From the NCBI GenBank assembly GCA_963921795.1, contig OY997650.1, positions 16,005,935-16,069,934 of the forward strand: a DNA stretch of 64,000 bases. The letters are read 5' to 3'. Positions within the stretch are counted from its first letter, which is position 1; the number at the start of each line of letters is the position of its first letter. The notes beneath the pieces were generated by a model that ran no database searches, was not told the origin of the DNA, and worked only from the letters and a program-made list of their open reading frames with translations. Both the position numbers and the translations under genes were made by a program. This document shows, in pieces, positions 24,116 to 35,964 of the stretch. This stretch comes from Nannobrachium achirus. Its lineage: Eukaryota; Chordata; Actinopteri; Myctophiformes; Myctophidae.

Positions 24116-24312
24116 AGAACCAGCACTCCAAACTATTCTCTCTCTCTCTCTCTGACAGTTAAATGTAAACGTTGCTTTAACTGGCATGGCTGGTGCACAG
24201 AGGGGAACGCTGGAGGAAGCCATGGAGAGGGGGGGGGGGGGGGGGGGGGGGGTTTATGAGGCCAGATGGATCAAACGGACCGCCTCAGAGAAACGCACAC
24301 GTCCACATGTAG

Positions 24313-24354
<42 letters not shown>

Positions 24355-24422
24355 ACACGCACATACTCTGACTTAAGAATCTCTAGAGGAACTGACTAAT
24401 AGATCCAAAGCTCTCATTTACT
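24116..24422. repeat. low-complexity stretch
   Basis: CT tract near 24138, G run at 24229-24252, (CA)n at 24317-24350. No gene. Confidence 0.7.
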
Positions 24423-25566
24423 AGTAAGGGGATATCTTAAAAAAGTCCTAGAATAAATTCCTTACCAAAAACCTTCTTCACCAATGTGTTTGTACTCTAG
24501 TAAAGACTGAAATTCAGTTTCCCTAGGATAATCCGTTACAGCTGCTAAAAGTTGGGGTCCCATTGACTTAAAGTTGTACTATGTAACTTTTTTTATAAAA
24601 CAAATCTTAAAATTCTCCTAACTATTAAATCACAAAAGTTTTAGAAGATCCGCGCCGTGAATTTCAGCCTGTAAAGCCTTCTCTGTATGTAAACTGAGAT
24701 CCTTGCCGTGGACCGGATCTCGCGCCAAAATTGCGTCATCACACTACCGGCCAATCACAGCGAGGGTTATACAACTGCCGGCCAATCACAGCGCATCTTG
24801 AAGTGGGGTCGCTATGGCAGCCATATTTGTTGTCGCCCGTTTGTACCATCCCTTCTCTAGGTAATTTCGCCTACCAGGCAGGGTGAAGGAGTCCGTATCT
24901 CTGGAATTACTGAACGCACAGGAACAAGGGACCCCTTAAAAGATAGATCTCAGCGAGGTGGAGGCAGACGTGGGGGTCTGAAGGTACGAAAAACGTCCGA
25001 AAGACGCGGACGCGACCGCGGTTTGCTATAGGGCTAATGACCACTAGTTGGGCATCTTACACAGTATGGCTTTAACTATACAGGATAAAAGACACCAAAA
25101 TAAATATGCTTTAACTAGCATGTGAGGGGTCAAACTAGTTTTTTTTTTCCATGATTCTGAATCCATTGCAAGCATTCGTTTTGCACAAAAAACATTCCTT
25201 GGGTTAAAGGCGGCTCCCACAAAACTGTGGAAAGTCACTAAACCATAGTTTTGTCTGGACGTTTTTTGGCCAAGGAATGTTTGTCGTGCAAAACAAATGC
25301 TTGCAATAGATTCAGAATCATGAAAACCCCCTAGTTTGACCCCTCACATGCTCAAAGCATATTTATTTTGGTGTGTTTTATCCTGTATAGGTTAATTTAA
25401 TGGGGCCCCAGCTTTCAGCAGCTGTAACGGATTCTCCTAGGGAAACTGAATTTCAGTCTTTGTGAGATGTGTTACTAGACACCTTTACAAACACATTGGT
25501 GAAGAAATGTTTTGGTAAGGAATTTATTCCAGGATTTGACACTATTTCTGAAGATATCCCCTTACT
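24423..25566. mobile_element. foldback element with nested TTAA insertion
   Basis: Left arm 24423-24568 and 25075-25205 mirrors right arm 25265-25566. Examples: AGTAAGGGGATATC against GATATCCCCTTACT, GGAATAAATTCC-type blocks, GCTTGCAATAGATTCAGAAT. The left arm is split by the TTAA-flanked element 24568-25075, which has ends TTAAAGTTGTACTATGTAAC and CACAGTATGGCTTTAA. Confidence 0.8.
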
Positions 25567-25910
25567 GCCGGTTAAAAAGAGAAAAAAGAAAAAATGGAAC
25601 AAGAGAAGGTGGGGAGGGGGGAAAAAAAGAGAAAAGGGAATTTTGTTCACCTCCTCCTCCTCTTCCCCCAATGCCTGACACTCGTTTATACCCTGCTGCT
25701 GTCATCTTTCGCTCTTTTCTTTTTTCAAGTCAAGTTTTGGTTTGTCTGAGAGGGAAGCTTAGTCTGCAGAAAACGGATGAGGGAGGGAAGGGGAGAGAAA
25801 GGGAGGGGGAGAGAGAGAGAGAGAGAAACAGACAGCAGCAGCGCAACAGATGACACAAACACCACATGGTGAAGAGGGGATGAACAGAGTGATGGAGGGA
25901 GATGTACAGT
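25567..25910. other. purine-rich intron
   Basis: GA-rich (25790-25830) and A/G-rich runs. No gene. Confidence 0.5.
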
Positions 25911-26195
25911 CAGGGGCGTCACAAAAGGGGGGGGCGAAAGAGTGGGACTGAGTCACTAGGGCCCACGGTGGAGGGAGGGGCCTTAATTATTTTATCCTTT
26001 AGCTATTGAAAAACAGCAGATCATTTTGGGGGTTCTTCACATGAAAGAGTTTGAGCAACAATCAAAAGTTAAAGCTAATAATAATGCGTTACCGGTCTAA
26101 ATGGGTTAAACCCCCTCCCCCCCTATGAAGAACATTCATGGGGGCCCGCAGTGAATCCTTGTACCCAGGGCCCAGAACTGGATGTGTCACCCCTG
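25911..26195. mobile_element. family M hAT-type MITE with hairpin remnant
   Basis: CAGGGGCGTCACAAA ... GTGTCACCCCTG with 8-bp flanks TGTACAGT and AGTACAGT (one mismatch). Inside is a single hairpin arm (GAAAAACAGCAGATC, 26006-26020), then family C sequence. Confidence 0.75.
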
Positions 26196-26944
26196 AGTAC
26201 AGTACTGCACTATGTACGAGGGAGGTGGGAGAGAGAGAGAGAGCTAGCAGTTTGGTGGGAGTGTTTGTTATGTAAGGGGCTGAGCAGACCAAGCCAAGCC
26301 GAGATCCTGAATCTCCACAGTGAAATGTCGTCAGTGCCGATTTAACTCAGAGCAGAGGTGTGTGTTGTTGCGCGGAGTTCCTCAGGGCTCTTTGCTAGCA
26401 TCTTGTCTCTTTTCAGTCTACATTATACAGTATGTCCGCTAAAATAGACGATTTACAAGTGTTGCAGCGCTTTGCAAGCTTATGGATCTGCTATTTTCAG
26501 TGTAAGTGTTCCCCAGAATAAGGATGCTGGGGTTAAAGTGGTTGACCAAAAACTGACATTTAGAACCAATAACAGACTTATCTCCACTTATAACCATGTC
26601 AGTTAATCGAATAATTAAGAATACATTTTTGTGGTAACATTTCTTTTTGTATTTTCAACTAAATTGATTAGTCTGATTAACCAAGTAAGCTGTGCTTTAT
26701 ACTTTGTTATACAATGGTGGCGTACAAAAACAGTGAAAATAAATGATTTCATATTTTCACCATTTAGTTTTAACCATCATTCATTCATTCATCCAAATTG
26801 AGGCAAACGTTGGAAAAAATTGCGATATTGACGTTAAGTCTTTATCGCCCAGCTCCAACTCAAGAGTGCAACTCTGAGAAGGGTAAAAATGCCACCAAAT
26901 GGACCCGTTTTGTACACTCCGAGTTAAACGAACACTGAGGATTT
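26196..26944. other. intron with decayed hairpin at 26440-26502
   Basis: AAAATAGACGATTTACAAG ... CAAGCTTATGGATCTGCTAT is a diverged module copy. No exon recognised. Confidence 0.55.
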
Positions 26945-27385
26945 CAACATTTTCAGGCCAAGGACCCCTTAGTCGAGAGAGAGAGAGATGAAGCAGGGAC
27001 CCCCACAACCTCTTCATAGATTCCATATCGTTGCATTGTTTGACAGCACAACCATTGGTGTATTTTTGATTCACGTCAATTTGTGTTTTCAGTTATTTAA
27101 CCACTTGAACTGTCAGTACTCTACTTCTCCCCTCTACACCAAACCTCTTTGCCGAAAATAGCCGATCTACAAGCTCACAACGCCTCGTGCTGCGAGGCGT
27201 TGTGAGCTTGTAGATCTGCTATTTTTGGCTAAAGTTCTCAGTATCTGGTTAAGAATCTGGCTATAATGCATGTTTTCTTTTTTTCCCTTTCTATCACACA
27301 AAGATTTGGCGGCCCCCACTGTAGTAACTCTGAGGACCCCCTAGGGGTCCCGGACCCCCTGTTGAAGAACCCTTGGTGTACAGTC
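26945..27385. mobile_element. family B hAT-type element, reverse orientation
   Basis: Starts TTTCAACATTTTCAGGCCAA and ends GGACCCCCTGTTGAAGAACC; same interior as 28992-29410 in inverse. Confidence 0.75.
27148..27232. repeat. hairpin module copy
   Basis: TTTGCCGAAAATAGCCGATC ... GATCTGCTATTTTTGGCTAAA, with tip CCTCGTGCTGCGAGG. Flank TTTGCC is mirrored as GGC-T-AAA. Confidence 0.93.
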
Positions 27386-27605
27386 TTGTTTTGAGGAGGA
27401 GGGACCCCAACAGTTTCCACTGTCAAAACCCGGAGCATGTGCTGAGCACATGGTCAACCAAACACTAACAACTCCCCCTCCCCTCCCCTCTGCTCCACTC
27501 ATCTCCCTCTCCCTTTCTCCCCCCTTCTGTTTTCCCTTGTCTTTCTTTTTCTCTCTCTTCCCTTCTTCTCTCTTTCTTTCTTTTGCTCCTTCCTTCGCTC
27601 TGTTC
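27233..27605. other. pyrimidine-rich intron
   Basis: CT-rich from 27475. No gene. Confidence 0.5.
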
Positions 27606-28023
27606 TAGGGATGGGACGATACGCGATATTATCGTTTATCGTGATAAAAAACACTCACGATAATCGTATTGTGGAGATTTAATTTATCGTGATATCGTCC
27701 TCCGTCATGCACTGGGATCAATTCACCTTTTGTTTGCCGAGCTGCATATCCGGTACCACTTAAACCCTCTATAATTGGTAAAAGGTTCTTATAATATACG
27801 TACTTGATTGATAGTCTTTTTTTCACTCTATCAAATGTCTTTGCCAAAAAATAGCCGATCTACAAGCTCACGCTGCGACGCATTGTGAGCTTGTAGATCG
27901 GCAATTTTTTGGCAAATATTCCGCCCCAGGATAATGGGTTTTGATTATCGCGATAATATCGTAAATCGCCAATTTCTTTTCACAATAATCGCGATACGAA
28001 ATGTTCACATCGTCCCATCCCTA
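27606..28023. mobile_element. family D hAT-type MITE with hairpin
   Basis: TAGGGATGGGACGATACGCG ... TCGTCCCATCCCTA with exact 8-bp duplication CTCTGTTC (27598-27605 and 28024-28031). Confidence 0.92.
27840..27916. repeat. hairpin module copy
   Basis: TTTGCCAAAAAATAGCCGAT ... GGCAATTTTTTGGCAAA; the outer 16 bp are inverted with one change. Confidence 0.92.
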
Positions 28024-28031
28024 CTCTGTTC

Positions 28032-28219
28032 CCTCTATATACATCTCTCCCACTCAAACTGGGTCATAGGCACAATCACACCATCTGTCAGGGAGCGAGC
28101 GCTCGCCTAGGGTTTCACATTCTTCCACTGTGTGCGGAGGAGACCCCCACCAGTCCCGGCACCATGTGCACCCACACACGTACAGCTCTCTCTCGCACGC
28201 ACACACACACGCACACACA

Positions 28220-28268
<49 letters not shown>

Positions 28269-28820
28269 CGGGGGGCTTCTCTGAACTGCCCACAGACATG
28301 TAGCCCAACTTCTGTCAACAATCAGTCAGAAATGGAGAGCAGAGGGAGACAGCCTCTCCAACAAACGCTGGTGTGGTTTGCTCAGGCCTATGCTGCTGCT
28401 AGGATTCAAAGGAGGGGGGAGAAGTTCTCCTCCATAGCAGTTGGTTGGTAGGAGCGCGGTTTCTGGATGGCAAGAAGAGAGAACTCGCCGGCGAATGACT
28501 GTAGTCAGCTTAGTCGACTGACTCTGGCCTTTCCCCCGGAGAGAACACTATACCGACTCCTCGACGTTTGCTGATGACAGCAACCACTTCCCACTGACAG
28601 TGAAAAATGTGATTCATGTTCCAAAACCGCTAAGACTTTTGATAAATAACCGTCGGATCTGCTGCACTTTGAAAGATTTGAAGAGTCAATATCCGCGTTG
28701 CCATGAATTAATTCCAAATAATCTAGTCAAAACTCTGCACACGCCTTAAATGTGGTCGTCATATGCTATATAAATAGTTTAGTATATTGTATGACTGTGT
28801 TTTTCTCCAGCGGTACTCAC
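28032..28820. other. intron with (CA)n at 28196-28267
   Basis: Otherwise no recognised repeat or gene. Confidence 0.45.
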
Positions 28821-28903
28821 CATTGAGAAGACCAGCCAGCGGTCCACACAGACAGACCAGGACGTCCAGATAGGCCCCTCTCGTCACCACACAGCTGTTC
28901 TGT
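28821..28903 (-). CDS. thada: THADA internal exon (third in window)
   Basis: Minus-strand exon of 83 nt: 1 nt completes the Lys codon begun in the previous exon, then 27 codons, then a single G left for the next codon. The peptide is KQNSCVVTRGAYLDVLVC followed by LCGPLAGLLN. The K-QN-x-C-x-VTR pattern matches my memory of vertebrate THADA at the same place. The acceptor is ATCTCAG then ACAGAA (AG at 28904-28905). The donor is CAATG then GTGAGT, a near-ideal 5' splice site (GT at 28819-28820). The spacing to the upstream exon (4.3 kb) and the exact phase fit argue that no exon is missing between them. Confidence 0.92.
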
Positions 28904-28991
28904 CTGAGATGCAGAGAGATGGAATATATAGGGAAGAAATTAATATCACTTTTTTTGCAACCATCTCTTCGATTTGGCAGTTAGTGTATAA

Positions 28992-29410
28992 CAGGGGACT
29001 TCAACAGGGGGTCCGGGACCCCTAGGGGGTCCTCAGAATTACTACAGGGGGTCCTCCAAATCTTTGTGTGATAGAAACTTTACATTAACCACATTAACCC
29101 TATAGCGTCCTTATTCGGAGAACTTCAGATAAAAATAGCCGATCTAGATCGGCTATTTTCGGCAAAGAGGTTTGGTGTAGAGGGGAAAAGAGCAGACTAA
29201 GTACAGAGTGAAAGGTCATTGTTTATTAAATATTGACGGTTCAAGTGGTTAAATATCTGAAAACACAAATTGATATGAATCCAAAATACACTGATGAGTG
29301 TACTGTCAAACGATGAATCTATATGGAATCTGTGAAAAGGTTGTGGAGATCCCTGCTTCATCTCTCTCTCAACTAAGGGGTCCTTGGCCAGAAAACGTTG
29401 AAGACCACTG
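28992..29410. mobile_element. family B hAT-type MITE, complete
   Basis: CAGGGGACTTCAACAGGGGG ... AACGTTGAAGACCACTG with exact 8-bp duplication GTGTATAA (28984-28991 and 29411-29418). It lies 88 bp upstream (in the transcript) of the exon at 28821-28903. Confidence 0.93.
29130..29160. repeat. minimal hairpin module copy
   Basis: AAAAATAGCCGATCT then AGATCGGCTATTTT: only the outer arms remain. Confidence 0.85.
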
Positions 29411-29418
29411 GTGTATAA

Positions 29419-30852
29419 TATCATTGCTGTCGGAGAGAACCCTTGTATGTCCAAAACTGTTATTTTTCAGGAAACAGAAAAAACAAAAGAACCTGTGTTC
29501 CCAAAGGTTGATTATTATTTAGTCACACGCTCTTGTTAGTACTTTTCATTGGTTAAATGCTGAAATGGAGATGGAGGTTTCTGACCAACCGCCCGAATCT
29601 GTCATATGGACCATCTTCCATGCATATCATTTAAACGGGAGCTATTCACACGATGGGTTGAAATGATAACATTCCAGACAGAGCTGGTTTCTATACAGTA
29701 GTCACCAGTTGTTTCTAGCCTTGGACAAGGTCACAGACAGACAGAGATAAGATTTCCCTCAGAGGCAAGGTTTATATCTCACACCTCAATCCAATGAAGC
29801 AGCAGGTCATTACATATTTCCTTCTCAATGGTTCCTTTGCTTGTTAGCCTCATCGGATTAGCTGCATTAGGCTCTGTGGTCGCTCAGATTGACGTCATTC
29901 CACCACACTGGTTAGTGTTGTCATGCAATGCTATGTGAACCGGTGATCGCGATGGCTTGTGACCTTTCTAAACTGGTGAGAGCAGACAGACATCGATGCT
30001 TATGTGCTTAAATTGCACAACAACAACACTAAAGCGGGATGCCTCCATTATCTTAATGTAGTTGACGCTGCTCTGCTACTGTTTATGTATATTTCATATG
30101 GTCGCGATCGGCCAGAAACCTTGAATCTCTATATTTTGGAGTGGGGAGTAAATGGGGACGGGAGAGAGAGACTTTAGCTTTTTGTACTTTACGCACATTT
30201 TGATATACACCAATACTATTGTACTTTTAATCAAGTGCATTTTGAAATTACGGATTTTTACTGCAGTACTGATACTATTACTCAAGTAAAACATTTGAGT
30301 ACTTTTCCACCACTGTTTGTAACTGGCATTTATGCTTCACACTACATCAATTAGGAGGAGACATGAAAGATGGGGTGGGGGGGGCATCTGACACAGGCCA
30401 TAAGAGGAATATGAACCCAGGAGGTTGCAATTACAGTAGCTTTGTGCCCATGTGGTACAAGCACAAAGTGGTTGAAAGCAGCAGGCACCCGGGGATCTCA
30501 CATTAGGCATCCAATGTTACGTGACTGCATTTAGCGACACTCAAACCTAGCATGAAAAGGTCTAGGTTTCTGATATTTAAATGTTAACTGACTTTTGAAT
30601 ATGTACAATTCTGATCTTTGGAAGTCTGAACATCCATAATAATATAATATATAATAATAATAATAATAATATAATTCATGTGTTATTCTGTAGAAATGTA
30701 GAAATCAGATTATACTTCTGATTATGTCACAACATGACCAACAAAAGTTGCATTGAAGTGAGTGGAGGTGGAGGAACCATCCTAGCTGCAGCAGAAACCA
30801 TACTGACACGAATCAATGGGGCAACATCTTCAGAATGAGTCCAAGATGATGG

Positions 30853-30892
<40 letters not shown>
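29419..30892. other. intron with repeat fragments
   Basis: Family A fragments at 29430-29600 and 30100-30140, AGTGGTGG-type repeat end at 30240-30316, (TG)n at 30854-30890. No exon. Confidence 0.5.
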
Positions 30893-31380
30893 ACAGTTTA
30901 CAGTTTAGGCATTTAGCAGACGCTTTTAATCCAAAGCGACTTACAATAAGCAGATACAACATCGCAATAATAAACAAGATAATAGGTCAGTACATTAACA
31001 GCAATATAACAATGTAAATGGATATCTATCTAGAGAAAAACACAATATAATCAAGTTCTAAAGAAACCTAACAAACAAATGTTAACTAGCTTCATGTATG
31101 GTCATTGATTTTACTGTAGTTCTAAGGGTTTAGGTGGAGTCTGAAAAGGTGAGTCTTCAGTCCACGGCGAAAGGTAGCGAGTGAGTCCGTTGTTCTAAGT
31201 GCGACAGGGAGTTTATTCCACAACTTGGGAGCCAAGAGGGCAAACTGTCTCGGACGAGTGGATTTTTGCCCTGGAGTTTTTAGCGAGGGTTCGGTCAGCA
31301 TCCCTGTGTTGGCTGATCTAAGTGAACGAGTGGGGGTGTAGGGGTTGATCAGCTTTTGGAGGTATGGAGGAGCCATACCT
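30893..31380 (-). mobile_element. L2-type LINE, 3' end
   Basis: Minus frame RQFALLAPKLWNKLPVALRT, TDSLATFRRGLKTHLFRLHL and stop near 31125; 3' tail with GGCATTTAGCAGACGCTTTT. Same family and orientation as 14694-15160. Confidence 0.85.
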
Positions 31381-31392
31381 TTGGTATGGCTC

Positions 31393-31415
31393 CTGTGTGT
31401 GTGTGCGTGTGTGTG

Positions 31416-31488
<73 letters not shown>
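31393..31488. repeat. (TG)n microsatellite with GAGA tail
   Basis: About 90 bp with one interruption, adjoining the 5' truncation of the LINE. Confidence 0.93.
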
Positions 31489-31490
<2 letters not shown>

Positions 31491-33245
31491 TTATGAATTA
31501 TGAATACATGCGTTTGTAGGTAAACACAGTGAACAACTTTGTTATCGGGAAACTCATGCAACTCAAGCTCAACCCATTTTGCAAAATGTAATTATTTGCA
31601 TTCACACCGTCAAAGACTTCCAATTGCCTCCAATTGAAAGTGTGAATTCTGGACAGGAACACACACAAGGTCCGAAAAACAGCAAAAGTCAATTTTCTAA
31701 AAGAAAAAAACATACGTTTCTTTTAGCGACATCGCAGCAGACTCTGTGTTTGTGTGCCTACGATGACATGTCCGTGTGACATGGTTACGCGCGGGCGTGC
31801 GTGTAAACATACATACACGCTGTCGTGTGTGTGTGTGTGCGCGCCCGCCTTTGCGTCTGCGCCATTAGACAGGCGACCTGTGTGGGCACGAGAGGCGCAC
31901 GTATGTATATGTGTACGTTCACACAAGCGTGTCACTGCGTCGCTACGAAGGGCCAGAAGCGTGTGTAGCTGAAGGAACAAGGGAGGCAGTGTGTAAGGTT
32001 GACGTCACATTTTCATCACTCAGATATTAATAACACACACACACTCCCATAATCGTGCACGTTTGCATGTACACACACGCGCACACACACTAGTGCACGT
32101 GTGCATTTATACACATTCTCACACGTGCGCTGATGAAGCATGGGAAGAGGCCTGAGGGAAAGAGTGTGCAGTTTAAGCGAGAACAGATTTGCTCAGGGAC
32201 GAGTCCTGCCGACCTGGCTAACACCAGTGTTCGTGTGCACGAGCGTGCACATGCGAGGCAGCAACACTATAAAACACTATAAAACGAGGCCCCAGAGAAG
32301 TTTAAGTCATTAGATCCCCATCCAAACATCACACTGGAGAGAGGGGGTTCTGATAGGTTGGTATAGGCCCCGCATACCACCGCCGGCCAAAGTCAACTCA
32401 CAGTGAGGCTATGTGAGCGTAGGCAGCCATCTTTACTTAACGCGCTGACTCACTCCCAGAGCCGGGGGAAAAGTCCACAATGACAAAACCCACTGACTGA
32501 GTCACAGCAGAAAGAACAATGCATTCCATCTGTTTTTTCTTTTTTTTTTTGGAAAGCGTCTGCATCCAAATTACTGGTGTTTTGGAAAGAAGTGTTCTCT
32601 CTCCCCCCCCCCCCTCCTCCCCCAGACAATGATCCCCTGACCTGCGCTGTCCTCGGATCTGTGCGACAGGCTGAGCCGCACGGCGGGATCAAACGGACAG
32701 ACGCTGGGCTTCGCTCCAGAGAACAAGAATTCACCCCGTCATTTTAATAACGGCTCATCGGTGTAGCCAAGCGGCGCTAGCTAGGCAGGGAGGGAGGGGG
32801 CTTTTGGGGGGGCTTGGGGGTGGCGTGCAAACCTCCACGGTCCCTGCGTGTTATCTGCCGTGTCCTGGACGAGGGGAGAGCGGAACCTGCGGCTGACCTC
32901 CGCCCAGCGGGGAGGGGGCCGTTGGAGTATAATCTCTGGCCCATCTTGGGGCCTTGGTGCAGGGGGTGGGGGGTCCAGGGGTGTAACAGCGGGCGGCCTC
33001 TTTGAAATGGAAGCCTGTACGCCGGGGCCGCGGAGCGGACGTGGACAGGGAGGGGACGGAACGCAGGGACAAGGGGCCATTCTTCTGGCGGAGCGAGTTG
33101 GAAGAGAAGGAGGGATGCTTATCTCTGTTTCTGTGCAAGGTCAGTGTCTTAGAGTGTGTGTGCGTGTACAGTATGTGTGTGTGCGCGTGTATGTTTGTGT
33201 GTGTACGTGGCGTGCACGTGTGTGTGTAAGCATGTCTAGGATTAC
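31489..33245. other. intron, GC-richer, few repeats
   Basis: CA-rich patches near 31820 and 32040-32110. 32560-33080 is GC-rich with poly-C/poly-G runs. Open frames here show only proline/arginine-rich low-complexity sequence. No recognised gene. Confidence 0.45.
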
Positions 33246-33349
33246 TTCGAGGCGAGCCACATGCGCTGGCGGAGGGCCTCGCTGATGCCACTTCCTGCTG
33301 GCAGGGGTCTGTGAGAGTCTGTCTGGTAGGAGCGCAGCAGGAACAACAC
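33246..33349 (-). CDS. thada: THADA internal exon (second in window)
   Basis: Minus-strand exon of 104 nt: 34 codons plus 2 nt. It opens in phase 0 with VLFLLRSYQTDSHRPLP, continuing ...GTLLQ of the upstream exon, and ends ...LRQRMWLAS plus AA of a split Lys codon. The same order (a QV-start helix, then a K/R-x-WLA-K motif) is known in vertebrate THADA. The donor is TCGAA then GTAATC (GT at 33244-33245). The acceptor is TGTACAG then GTGTTG (AG at 33350-33351). The acceptor has no ordinary pyrimidine tract: directly upstream in the transcript is a (TG)n array of about 155 bp. Middle-of-protein helical repeats with no catalytic residues expected. Confidence 0.92.
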
Positions 33350-33511
<162 letters not shown>

Positions 33512-33609
33512 AAGTATTATTAAAATGCAAATATACACTAGAAAATACGATTAAACCTCAAGAATGTAATCGTTTTCCTTTGGTTTATTTGGTTATAGTT
33601 TCACTGAAT

Positions 33610-34046
33610 TGAGATGCCCCGATTGAGATTTTTGGGGCCGATATACCGATCACCGATCAACTGGAATAAGTATCTGCCGATACCGATATTCCCGATCACA
33701 GTGTCAAATCCATAAATTCTTCTATTTATTGTGTTACTTTAGCAGCATTTATATATTTAATGATTCTTCTTACAAAACATTAACATTGTATATTAAGTAT
33801 AAACATTAAGAGATGAGAAAATATCATGACTTGACAACTGTTTTATTGCAGGCTGAGGTCCTCTAGTATCCAATTCAACACTTGGAATTGTAGGAGTTGA
33901 AGCTGAGGTTACATTCAGTCCCAACAGATAAATATTGTGAAAATAGCTGATCTAGCTTGTAGATCGGCAAAGCCGAGGCCAATCAAAGCTGATAGAGGTA
34001 TTATCGGCCGATCGCGATCACTCACCGATCAATCGGCACATCTCTA
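33610..34046. mobile_element. family E hAT-type MITE (GAGATGCNCCGAT) with hairpin remnant
   Basis: TGAGATGCCCCGATTGAGAT ... CGATCAATCGGCACATCTCTA with exact 8-bp duplication CACTGAAT (33602-33609 and 34047-34054). A short decayed hairpin is at 33937-33968. Confidence 0.88.
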
Positions 34047-34054
34047 CACTGAAT

Positions 34055-35114
34055 AAGATGCAAAACTTAGCTGCCCCCATGCTGTTTGACCCTTCTGCTG
34101 AAAACACGTGTACGTATGTGTAAAACCCAAATAATCTGTTATGCACACACAGGTGCTGCAGTGATGCTGCAAATGTCCTGAAGTTAAAAAAAAAAGAAAA
34201 ACACAAGCGCAAATCCTATTTTTGAAATCCCATAAATCCCACCTATGCACATTATGCCTTTGTTTGGGCCAGACGCATCACTGGGACAAAATGTTACTGA
34301 GCTGCTGTCTGTCTGTCTGTAGCAGGTGGACTGAGTATGTTCAGAGGCCAGGACACAGGCTGGCTGGCTGGCTGGCTGGGGTGTGTATTCTGGGCCTGGG
34401 TAAGTATACTCTTTAAGCCGGGACCACGGCCACAGGCCAGGAGGAAGCCATTCATTACACCGTACAGGGAAGGCAACGTGGGGAAAAACCAGCCCGACCA
34501 CGTAGCACCAACCCTGGCCACCGAGTCCTGGCCTACCCCCTTTCTCTTTCTCCTGCAGCCTCCACGCCCAGGCAACACCCACTAGGCTCACACAAACAGC
34601 ATCCACACCCCTGTGTCCCGCTTTCTCGCTCGCTGCTTCCCTTCTCTCCATCCCTGCCCTACCCCCCACCTTCCCTTCAAGCAGTGCCGGGCTGGGAAGT
34701 CCCAGCCTGGGCAGGCTCAGCCGGCTCGATCCAGTCCGTCAGGGAGAGGACCAGAATATTTATAGAAAGACGCTGCCTCCCTGTTTCCTCCTACTTCCAG
34801 AGACAGAGAGAGAGAGAGTGCGGAGCTACACCCCATGTGGGAGGAGATGGCCAGGATGGGACTGCGCTCAAATGAATGGGAGAAGATGAGATCCCCAGCA
34901 CGGAGACAGGGCTCCCAACTATGCACTCTCACCAAATCACACTCTATGGCTTTTCCATGACTGTGCCATGAGATTCACTAGTTTCCATGACCGTATCCCA
35001 ACCAGTCAGTGCAGATGTCATGATGTCTTCATGATTTGAATCTGCCTTGTGTTAACCTGAATCAATCTGGACAGCTGTGGCCAGGGGGGATGTTGGGATA
35101 TTCTTCCTTTACAG
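34055..35114. other. intron without recognised repeats
   Basis: GC-rich with (CTGG)n near 34360 and (GA)n near 34803. No exon recognised. Confidence 0.45.
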
Positions 35115-35640
35115 CAGGGGCCTTCAACAGGGGGTCCGGGACCCTTAGGACATCCTCAGAGTTACTACAGGGGGTCCTCCAAATCTTTGTGTGACTTCTT
35201 TCTCCTTTTTAATATTAATTAACCACTTGAACCCTAGCGTCCATATTCTGAGGACCGTAGCCGAAAATAGCAGAACTACAAGCTCACAACGCCTCGCAGC
35301 GCGAGGTGTTGTGAGCTTGTAGATCGCTATTTTTGGCAAAGAGTTTTGGAGGGGGAAAAGAGCAGACTAAGTACAGTGAAAGGTCAAGTTTATTAAGTAT
35401 TGACGGTTCAAGTGGTTAAATATCTGAAAACACAAACTGACATGAATCCAAAATACACTGATGATCATGCTGTCAAATAATGAAACTATATGGAATCCAT
35501 GATAAGGTTGTGGGGGGTCCCTGCTTCATCTCTCTCTCAACTACTACTGTATATTCAGGACCCCAGGAAGACTAGAGGCTCATTTGTGAGTCTCTAATGG
35601 GGATCCTTTAATAAACATAAACATAAACTAAGGGGTCCTT
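35115..35640. mobile_element. family B hAT-type element, right end broken
   Basis: CAGGGGCCTTCAACAGGGGG ... AAGGGGTCCTTGGCC, with an insertion near 35546-35625. Confidence 0.72.
35260..35337. repeat. hairpin module copy
   Basis: GCCGAAAATAGCAGAACTAC ... GTAGATCGCTATTTTTGGC with tip CCTCGCAGCGCGAGG. Confidence 0.92.
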
Positions 35641-35863
35641 GGCCTTGATTACCAGACTTGTAACAGAGTAAGTATTGATACTTTTACTTATGTAAAGAAA
35701 TGTGAGTACTCTTCCCACCACCTATAAGCGTCCAGCACTAATAGTGACACAGGGAAGCTTTGAAGGCTATCAACAAGTAGCGTCAGTTCAGCAAAAGCTA
35801 GGGTATGGCAAAGATGGGAGTCCTCATGGAAAAGAGGCATTACATTTTGTATAACACGGTTCT

Positions 35864-35942
35864 ATTGTGAAAATAGAAGATCTACATGCTCACAACGCCA
35901 GCGCGAGGCGTTGTGAGCATGTAGATCGGCTATTTTCTCAAT
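35864..35942. repeat. hairpin module copy with TACATGCTC stem
   Basis: ATTGTGAAAATAGAAGATCT ... GATCGGCTATTTTCTCAAT. The stem has ATGCTC paired with GAGCAT, where most copies have AAGCTC/GAGCTT. Confidence 0.9.
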
Positions 35943-35964
35943 GTCTGAAAAAAACAAGTTTTGT

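Noticed and set aside
32781..33080. Pro-rich minus-strand frames near 33 kb as a gene upstream of the THADA exon
   Set aside because: GC-rich low-complexity translation; no motif and no splice-phase match with the neighbouring exons.
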